This document shows, piece by piece, positions 58,286-64,000 of a stretch of 64,000 nucleotides of DNA (its first letter is position 1; each line of letters opens with the position of its first letter). The stretch lies in NCBI RefSeq assembly GCF_000938265.1, contig NZ_JYFC01000002.1, forward strand, positions 310,001-374,000, read 5' to 3'. The notes beneath the pieces were generated by a model, which was not told the origin of the DNA, ran no database searches, and was given only the letters and a program-made list of their open reading frames with translations. The position numbers and the translations under genes were made by a program. The DNA is from Agreia bicolorata (GTDB lineage: Bacteria > Actinomycetota > Actinomycetes > Actinomycetales > Microbacteriaceae).

Positions 58286-59233
58286 ATGGCCAGCAGCAAC
58301 CACCGTGTCGCCGTGCTCGTGCTCGAAGGGGCGAAGCCCCTCGATGTCGGTATCCCCGCGCAAGTCTTCTCGAACCGCCCGAGTATGCCTTACGACGTTC
58401 GAGTGTGCGGCGCGGCTCCGGGCCCGGTGACAGGAGGAGACGGTCTTTCGTATCACGTGGCGGATGGCCTGACGGCTCTCACGCAGGCGGACACGATCTT
58501 CATTCCCGGCTACCGGATGCCCGCACAGATCGATCCTCCGTCGAGCGTGGTCGACGCCCTGGTGGCAGCCCATGAGCGGGGTGCGCGGCTCGCTGCGATT
58601 TCGACCGGGGCGTTCGCGCTCGCGGCGACCGGCCTGCTCGATGGCAAGCGGGCGACCACCCACTGGCACTACACGCGGGCGCTTGCCGACAAGCATCCGC
58701 TCGTGCATGTCGACGAGGACGTGCTCTTCGTCGACGAGGGCGATGTGCTCACCTCGGCCGGTGCGGCGTCTGGCATCGACCTGTGCCTGCACCTCATACG
58801 CCGGGACCACGGCGTCGCGCTGTCGAATCACGTCGCGCGCCGTCTCGTCGCAGCGCCGTATCGGAGCGGTGGGCAGTCGCAATATGTGCCGCGTAGCGTG
58901 CCCGAGCCTCTCGGTGACCTCTTCGCAACCACTCGCGAGTGGGCGTTGGCCCACCTCGCGGATCCGCTCACCCTCGATATGCTCGCCCGCAACGCCCGCG
59001 TCTCCGCCCGCACCTTCTCGCGCCGTTTTGTCGAAGACACCGGCTACACGCCCATGCAGTGGATGCTGCGGGCACGGGTCGACGTCGCCCGTGAGCTTCT
59101 CGAGAGCACGGATCTCGGCGTGGAGCAGATCGCGGCCCGGGTGGGGCTGGGAACCGGAGCCAATCTGCGACTGCATTTTCGGCGCATCCTGGGCACATCG
59201 CCGACCGAATACCGTCATACCTTCTCCGCCTGA
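58286..59233 (+). CDS. GlxA-type transcriptional regulator (DJ-1/PfpI domain plus AraC helix-turn-helix)
   Basis: This 315-residue protein has a class I glutaminase-like DJ-1/PfpI domain (VAVLVLEGAKPLDVGIPAQVF to GLLDGKRATTHWHYTRAL). An AraC-type DNA-binding domain follows (LDMLARNARVSARTFSRRF, then IAARVGLGTGANLRLHFRRILGTSPTEYR). The nucleophile-elbow cysteine common in this family is replaced by Ser (AISTGAFAL), so the domain is probably only a ligand sensor. The target genes are unknown; the neighbours acyl-CoA dehydrogenase and gap are candidates by position. Confidence 0.9.
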   Translation: MASSNHRVAVLVLEGAKPLDVGIPAQVFSNRPSMPYDVRVCGAAPGPVTGGDGLSYHVADGLTALTQADTIFIPGYRMPAQIDPPSSVVDALVAAHERGARLAAISTGAFALAATGLLDGKRATTHWHYTRALADKHPLVHVDEDVLFVDEGDVLTSAGAASGIDLCLHLIRRDHGVALSNHVARRLVAAPYRSGGQSQYVPRSVPEPLGDLFATTREWALAHLADPLTLDMLARNARVSARTFSRRFVEDTGYTPMQWMLRARVDVARELLESTDLGVEQIAARVGLGTGANLRLHFRRILGTSPTEYRHTFSA

Positions 59234-59340
59234 GGTCGCATCGCACATGTGGCGAGATCCTTTCGTATCGCGTCTTTCCAGCCACTGGTGAAGGCGCACA
59301 AGCCCGCCGAACATGGGAGGCGGAACGAAAGGAACCTTCC

Positions 59341-60342
59341 ATGACTCGCATTGCCATCAACGGATTCGGTCGTATCGGGCGCAACACCCTGCGTGCTCTG
59401 CTCGATCGCGACAGCGCGCTCGAGGTCGTCGCTATCAACGATCTCACCGCCCCTGACTCGCTCGCCCACCTGCTCAAGTACGACAGCGCGCACGGTCGCT
59501 TCGACCGCACCGTCGAGGTGGACGGCACCGACCTGCTCGTCGACGGCCGTCGTATCCGGGTGCTTGCCGAGCGCGAGCCGGCCGACCTGCCCTGGGCAGA
59601 GCTGGGCGTCGACATCGTTCTGGAGGCCACGGGCCGATTCACCTCGGCCGATGCCGCCCGAGCGCACCTCGCCGCCGGCGCCGCACGGGTGCTGGTGAGC
59701 GCGCCATCGGAGGGTGCAGACGTGACGCTGGCATTCGGTGTCAACACCGGCGCCTATGATCCGGCGCGCCACGTGATCGTCTCCAACGCCTCCTGCACCA
59801 CCAATGCGCTCGCGCCGCTCGCCGCGGTGCTGGACGATCTGGCGGGTATCGAGCACGGCTTTATGACGACGGTGCACGCCTACACACAGGAGCAGAACCT
59901 GCAGGACGGTCCGCATCGCGATCTGCGCCGCGCACGGGCTGCAGGCGTGAATATCGCACCCACCACGACCGGTGCTGCCAAGGCCATCGGGCTCGTGCTG
60001 CCGAAGCTCGAGGGAAAGCTCTCGGGTGACTCGATCCGTGTGCCCGTTCCGGTCGGCTCGATCGTGGAATTCAACACGACGGTGTCGCGCGATGTCACCC
60101 GCGACGAGGTTCTCGCCGCGTACCGCACGGCCGCATCCGGCACGCTTGCGGGCATCCTCGACTACTCCGAGGAGCCGCTCGTCTCGAGCGACATCGTCGA
60201 CCAACAGGCGTCGGCGATCTTCGACTCCGCTCTCACCCGCGTCGACGGCAGGCACATCAAGGTGGTCGCCTGGTACGACAACGAGTGGGGCTTCTCGAAT
60301 CGAGTGATCGACACGCTCGAGCTCATGGCTCGGGTGGCGTAG
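59341..60342 (+). CDS. gap: glyceraldehyde-3-phosphate dehydrogenase, type I
   Basis: This 333-residue enzyme oxidises glyceraldehyde-3-phosphate to 1,3-bisphosphoglycerate. It shows the Rossmann start MTRIAINGFGRIGRNTLRAL, Asp after strand beta2 (AINDLT) consistent with NAD use, the catalytic Cys in SNASCTTNALAPL, HAYTQEQNLQDGPHRDLRRARAA and the C-terminal WYDNEWGFSNR. AAAGGA precedes the ATG. It stands alone without pgk or tpi, so it may be a second gap copy next to a glycolytic operon elsewhere. HAYTQEQ with N-L-Q-D rather than the usual QRLID-type spacing also hints at a paralogue. Confidence 0.92.
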   Translation: MTRIAINGFGRIGRNTLRALLDRDSALEVVAINDLTAPDSLAHLLKYDSAHGRFDRTVEVDGTDLLVDGRRIRVLAEREPADLPWAELGVDIVLEATGRFTSADAARAHLAAGAARVLVSAPSEGADVTLAFGVNTGAYDPARHVIVSNASCTTNALAPLAAVLDDLAGIEHGFMTTVHAYTQEQNLQDGPHRDLRRARAAGVNIAPTTTGAAKAIGLVLPKLEGKLSGDSIRVPVPVGSIVEFNTTVSRDVTRDEVLAAYRTAASGTLAGILDYSEEPLVSSDIVDQQASAIFDSALTRVDGRHIKVVAWYDNEWGFSNRVIDTLELMARVA

Positions 60343-60421
60343 ACGCCGCGGGGCTGCTCTAGTACCCCGGTACGACACGCATCGATCAAGACCGTCCTCT
60401 CGGGCGATTCGCCACACCTCG

Positions 60422-60447
60422 CCCACTTCTAGCCTCGAAGAAGTGGG
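60422..60447 (+). promoter_or_regulatory. inverted repeat in the leader of the ABC transporter operon
   Basis: CCCACTTC and GAAGTGGG pair across a 10-nt loop, 73 bp before the ABC ATPase start. It may be an operator for the downstream response regulator or the gap terminator; neither can be decided by eye. The rest of the 177-bp gap shows nothing clear. Confidence 0.35.
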
Positions 60448-60519
60448 GGAGGGTCGGCCTCCTCCACACCTGCCTGTAGACAGCACAGGCATACAGACGT
60501 GAATCGACAGGAGATCGAC

Positions 60520-61446
60520 ATGATCGAAGCACAGTCCCTCACCAAGCGCTACGGCCAACGAACAGCGGTGGATGCCGCCAGCTTCACGGTGCGGCCGGGC
60601 AAGGTCACGGGCCTCCTGGGCCCGAACGGCGCGGGCAAGTCCACCACGATGCGAATGATCGTGGGGCTTGACCGGCCCACGTCCGGCAGCGTTCGGGTGA
60701 ACGGCCACTTCTACGCCGAGCACTCCGCCCCTCTTCACGAGGTCGGAGCCCTGCTTGACGCGAAAGCCATCCACTCGGGCCGCTCGGCCTACAACCACCT
60801 GCTCGCCCTCGGCGCCACCCACGGCATCGGCTCGGCCCGGGTGCGCGAGGTCATCGACCTCACGGGTCTGCAGGCCGTGGCAGGCAAACGCGTGGGCGGG
60901 TTCTCGCTCGGCATGGGGCAGCGGCTCGGCATCGCGGCGGCCCTCCTCGGAGACCCGCAGACCCTTATCCTCGACGAGCCCATCAACGGCCTCGATCCCG
61001 AGGGTGTTCTGTGGGTGCGCGGGCTGCTCAAGCACCTCGCCGCCGAGGGTCGCACCATTCTGCTCTCGAGTCACCTCATGAGCGAGATGGCCATGACCGC
61101 AGATCACATCATCGTGTTCGGACGGGGTCGCGTGATCGCAGACGCTCCTGTAGCCGACATCGTCGGGCAGGGCGCGGTCACCTCTGTGCGTGTCTCCAGC
61201 CCACAGGCGGCCGAGCTCGCCCGGCTGCTCGCCGCTCCGGATGTTCAGATCACCTCGGCGAGCGGCTCGACGCTCGACGTGGCCGGCGTTTCGGCCGCGA
61301 CCATCGGCGGCGTCGCCGCATCCAACGGTCTGGTGCTGCACGAGCTGACCACCGTCACCGGCTCTCTCGAAGAGGCCTACCTTCGTCTCACCGCAGACGA
61401 AGTCGAATACCACACGCAGTCCGTCACCCCGGAGGTTGTCCGATGA
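60520..61446 (+). CDS. ABC transporter ATP-binding protein (CcmA/NatA type)
   Basis: This 308-residue ATPase has Walker A LLGPNGAGKSTTMRMIVG, an unusual signature (GGFSLGMGQRLGIAAALL, with SLGMGQ for LSGGQ), Walker B TLILDEPINGLDPEG and H-loop LLSSHLMSEM. It is of the group that drives drug or antimicrobial-peptide export or sodium extrusion. ATG 60520 is preferred to GTG 60499 because AGGAG lies 6 bases before it. The permease start overlaps its stop (ATGA). A histidine kinase and response regulator follow in the same operon. Confidence 0.92.
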   Translation: MIEAQSLTKRYGQRTAVDAASFTVRPGKVTGLLGPNGAGKSTTMRMIVGLDRPTSGSVRVNGHFYAEHSAPLHEVGALLDAKAIHSGRSAYNHLLALGATHGIGSARVREVIDLTGLQAVAGKRVGGFSLGMGQRLGIAAALLGDPQTLILDEPINGLDPEGVLWVRGLLKHLAAEGRTILLSSHLMSEMAMTADHIIVFGRGRVIADAPVADIVGQGAVTSVRVSSPQAAELARLLAAPDVQITSASGSTLDVAGVSAATIGGVAASNGLVLHELTTVTGSLEEAYLRLTADEVEYHTQSVTPEVVR

Positions 61447-62267
61447 GTACCCTTGCCCAACCCGCCCTCGCCCGCTCGAGCCACATCGACGCGTCGAGCC
61501 GTGGCCTCAGCGCCACAGGCATTCTGCGCAGCGAGTGGATCAAGCTGCGGAGCCTGCGTTCCACCTGGTGGTCGTTCGGAATCATCGTCGCCATTCAGAT
61601 CGGCATGGCGGTGCTCTTCTCGCTGACCGCGACCGATCGTTTCGGGGAGATCTCCGGCGCCCAGGCGACGGACGCGGCCGTGAGCGTCACCTCGGTGGGG
61701 CTCATCTTCGGTCAGCTGGTGATTGCTGTACTGGGAGTGCTCGTGATCAGTGGTGAGTACGCGACCGGTCAGATCCGCTCGTCGTTCATGGCTGTTCCGA
61801 GCCGTCTGCCCGTGCTCGCCGCCAAGGCCATCGTTTTCTCCATCGCCACGTTCGTGGTGACTCTGGTCAGCATTGTTGTGGCCTACTTCGTCACGATGCC
61901 GATCCTTGCCGGAGCCGGCGTGCAGGCCAACCCCTTCGATGGCACGCTGTGGCTGCACTTCATCGGAGCAGCCACCTTCCTGGTGATGATCGGCCTGATC
62001 TCGCTCGGTATCGGTGCGACGCTGCGCTCGACACCGGGCGGTATCGCGGCCAGCCTTGGACTACTGCTCGTGGCTCCGACGATTCTCGTGGTGATTCCGG
62101 CGGCCTGGGCGAACACTCTGGCCGGATGGACCCCCAGTTCGGCCGGACAGGGCCTCTATTACTGGGGCGGAACCTTCGAACCATGGCAGGCGCTGCTCGT
62201 TATGCTCGGATGGGTCGCCGTGTTCATCGCCACCGCGGCAGTTCTGATGAAGCGAAGGGACGCGTAG
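61443..62267 (+). CDS. ABC-2 type transporter permease
   Basis: This 274-residue protein has a hydrophilic N-terminal ~30 residues, then ILRSEWIKLRSLRSTWWSF, a motif common in ABC-2 permeases that partner NatA-like ATPases. Six membrane helices follow, with VISGEYATGQIRSSFMAVPSRLPVLAAK between helices 2 and 3 and a C-terminal MKRRDA. The ATG lies in the ATPase stop (ATGA). Substrate is not predictable. Confidence 0.9.
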   Translation: MSTLAQPALARSSHIDASSRGLSATGILRSEWIKLRSLRSTWWSFGIIVAIQIGMAVLFSLTATDRFGEISGAQATDAAVSVTSVGLIFGQLVIAVLGVLVISGEYATGQIRSSFMAVPSRLPVLAAKAIVFSIATFVVTLVSIVVAYFVTMPILAGAGVQANPFDGTLWLHFIGAATFLVMIGLISLGIGATLRSTPGGIAASLGLLLVAPTILVVIPAAWANTLAGWTPSSAGQGLYYWGGTFEPWQALLVMLGWVAVFIATAAVLMKRRDA

Positions 62268-62272
62268 CTCTC

Positions 62273-63640
62273 GTGTCGACCGATCCAGCCATGGTGCCCC
62301 AGGCCCAGGCTGGATCGTCGCGCGTTCTGCGGCCGAGGCGGATCGAGGACTACGATCCGCAGCGGCTCGGCCTGCCGAAGCCGCCCGGCTTCATCCGCAC
62401 GTTCTTCCGCCGCAACCCGTGGATCATCGACTCGGTGCTGATGGGCCTGTTCTACTACGCGTCGATCGGGTCGGTGCTCGCGTCTGCGAACGGTTCTATG
62501 CCGATCGCCGGGGTTCTGATGTCGGCCATCCTTTCGCTCGGAACGACGGCAGCCATCTTGTTCCGCCGCTTCATTCCTCGCATTCTCGCGGGAATCTCGA
62601 GCGCACTCCTGCTTGCCGTGATCCCGGGAAGCACCGGCTCGTCGGTCGGGGTCATCGCGATGGTCATCGCACTGTATGCGCTCGCGGTCTACCGATCGGC
62701 GAGATCGGCGTGGCTCTGGACGATCATCGGAACCATCGTCGCAACCATCGGCGCGCTCTCCGCTGGCCTGCTCGACGTGGCAATAGCGCTTGTCGCGTTC
62801 TTCGGCTACGGCATGATGTTCGTGATCGCGACGCTGATCGGCATCAGCGTAGGCAATCGGGTGCGATACATGGATGCGCTGTTCGCCCGCGCGGCTCAGC
62901 TGGCCCGCGAGCGAGACCAGCAGGCGCAACTCGCCACGGCATCCGAACGGGCCCGCATCGCCCGCGAGATGCACGACATCGTCGCCCACAGCCTGACCGT
63001 GATGATCGCCCTTGCAGATGGCGCGACGCGCGCCGCGACCAGCGACCCGGGCCGGGCGATGGATGCCATGGCGCACGTCTCGGAGATCGGCCGCACGTCG
63101 CTCACCGACATGCGCCGAGTGCTCGGAGTTCTGACGGAGGCCTCCGGTGAAGGCCCCGGTGGCGCGCCCTCCGCGACCGGTGCCGTTCCCCTGGCTCCGC
63201 AGCCCACGTTCGACGAGCTGCGCCCCCTCATCGACTCGTACCGCGCCGCGGGCCTGCCGATCACGCTGACGGTCTCGGGCGCAGTGCCCGAGGAATCGGC
63301 CACGCAGCTCACGGTCTTCCGGGTCGTGCAGGAGGCTCTGACGAATGCCCTGCGCTACGCACGAACACCGTCACGAGTCGAGGTGGCCGTCGACTTCACG
63401 ACCGCTGGCCTCACCGAGGTGATCGTGCGCGACGATGGACTCGGCACCGCAGCCGACTCCGCGACGGTCTCTGTCGGCTCGGGCCGCGGACTCATAGGCA
63501 TGCGCGAACGCGTGGCGCTCTACGGCGGCACCGTCGACGCCGGACCGATCGAACCCCGCGGTTGGCGAGTGCACGCGAGAATTCCGACGGCAGCTCACCC
63601 CTCAGACCCTTCATCCAGACAAGAGAGCACCCCGCTATGA
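62273..63640 (+). CDS. two-component sensor histidine kinase, NarL-partner (HisKA_3) type
   Basis: This 455-residue kinase starts at GTG 62273 (VSTDPAMVPQ), 5 bp after the permease stop. About five or six membrane helices span residues ~55-195. A dimerisation/phosphoacceptor segment REMHDIVAHSLTVMIALADGAT follows (His ~233). The ATPase domain has the N box EALTNALRYAR, VRDDGLG and GSGRGLIGMRERVALYGG. The stop overlaps the response-regulator start (ATGA). It probably senses membrane stress or the transporter state and controls the upstream ABC genes (inference from operon structure). Confidence 0.92.
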   Translation: MSTDPAMVPQAQAGSSRVLRPRRIEDYDPQRLGLPKPPGFIRTFFRRNPWIIDSVLMGLFYYASIGSVLASANGSMPIAGVLMSAILSLGTTAAILFRRFIPRILAGISSALLLAVIPGSTGSSVGVIAMVIALYALAVYRSARSAWLWTIIGTIVATIGALSAGLLDVAIALVAFFGYGMMFVIATLIGISVGNRVRYMDALFARAAQLARERDQQAQLATASERARIAREMHDIVAHSLTVMIALADGATRAATSDPGRAMDAMAHVSEIGRTSLTDMRRVLGVLTEASGEGPGGAPSATGAVPLAPQPTFDELRPLIDSYRAAGLPITLTVSGAVPEESATQLTVFRVVQEALTNALRYARTPSRVEVAVDFTTAGLTEVIVRDDGLGTAADSATVSVGSGRGLIGMRERVALYGGTVDAGPIEPRGWRVHARIPTAAHPSDPSSRQESTPL

Positions 63641-64000
63641 GTCTCGCCCCCGATCCCGCCGGCGCCACCGAAAACCCGGCCGTGCGCATCCTGCTCGTCG
63701 ACGACCAGGCCCTGCTGCGGGTGGGCATGCGCATGGTGCTCGAGTCCGAGCCCGGCTTTGAGGTCGTGGGCGAGGCCGGCGACGGCCGCGACGCGGTGCG
63801 GCAGGCTCGGGCGCTGCGTCCCGATGTGATTCTCATGGATGTGCGCATGCCCGTTCTCGACGGCATCGAGGCGACGCGTGAGATCGTGCGCGAGCAGGCG
63901 GCGAGTCGCATCATCATTCTCACCACTTTCGACCTCGACGAGTACGCGTTCGCCGGCCTGCGCGCGGGAGCCAGCGGATTCCTGCTCAAGGACGCCAGAC
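63637..64000 (+). CDS. NarL/LuxR-type response regulator, N-terminal part (cut by window end)
   Basis: The first 121 codons encode a receiver domain: the acidic pair in ILLVDDQALLR, the phosphoacceptor in ILMDVRMPVLDG, ILTTF with the conserved Thr, and FLLKDA with the conserved Lys. A short Ala/Pro-rich head comes before it. The ATG overlaps the kinase stop. The helix-turn-helix output domain lies beyond the window but is predicted from the HisKA_3 partner. Confidence 0.93.
   Translation, partial: MSLAPDPAGATENPAVRILLVDDQALLRVGMRMVLESEPGFEVVGEAGDGRDAVRQARALRPDVILMDVRMPVLDGIEATREIVREQAASRIIILTTFDLDEYAFAGLRAGASGFLLKDAR

Overview
This is chromosomal DNA from a high-GC Gram-positive actinobacterium, most likely of the family Microbacteriaceae. 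The basis is the uniformly high GC, heavy use of GTG starts, many 1-4 bp ATGA/GTGA/TGATG gene overlaps, a DUF3073 protein, a SufS/SufU pair, LAxTG cell-wall sorting signals of the class E sortase type and a 6C small RNA, which is an actinobacterial family. No phage, IS element, CRISPR array, tRNA or rRNA was seen. Gene density is high and no gene-free gap exceeds about 260 bp. The window starts inside a sugar-acid dehydratase gene and ends inside a response-regulator gene.

Layout: 0-2.1 kb holds the end of a glucarate/galactarate-type pathway (KdgD plus alpha-ketoglutarate semialdehyde dehydrogenase). 2.3-4.1 kb is sufS-sufU. 4.3-18.6 kb is a broken-up purine biosynthesis region (purQ, purS, purF, purM, purC, purD; no purL). 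Between its parts lie an acyl-CoA synthetase, a two-domain VOC dioxygenase-like gene, a wall-anchored 5'-nucleotidase, a small repeat-peptide/cupin-oxygenase/sucrase-ferredoxin operon, and a short GNAT-like gene. 18.6-26 kb has a 6C RNA, a sterol-carrier-like protein, RidA, a lysE/argP-type exporter-regulator pair, a HemK-like methyltransferase, DUF3073, a KimA-like potassium importer and membrane proteins. 26-33 kb carries glycyl-tRNA synthetase, glgX, a membrane-anchored cyclophilin, and yczE with its divergent MocR-type regulator. 33-39 kb has an RND exporter and a DEAD-box RNA helicase with a long repeat tail. 39-50.6 kb has a heterodimeric ABC exporter, a secreted LAxTG metalloprotease with a small partner, a ykoEDC-type ECF transporter and a DMT permease. 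50.6-54 kb has an AbiEi-like/PD-(D/E)XK gene bracketed by an exact 63-bp direct repeat, then recQ. 54-64 kb has plsC, an AI-2E permease, an acyl-CoA dehydrogenase/oxidase, a GlxA-type regulator, gap, and an ABC transporter followed by a two-component system.

The most unusual parts are four. First, a 61-residue peptide made of two 24-residue Gly/Asp/His repeats is translationally coupled to a JmjC/cupin-4 oxygenase and a sucrase-ferredoxin-like protein. This arrangement looks like a modified-peptide or metal/redox system. Second, a dispersed 19-bp palindrome-like element lies at the 3' ends of four genes and also inside the recQ coding sequence. Third, a 63-bp structured direct repeat flanks an apparent accessory nuclease/antitoxin-like gene. 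Fourth, a 6C RNA lies between purD and the sterol-carrier gene.
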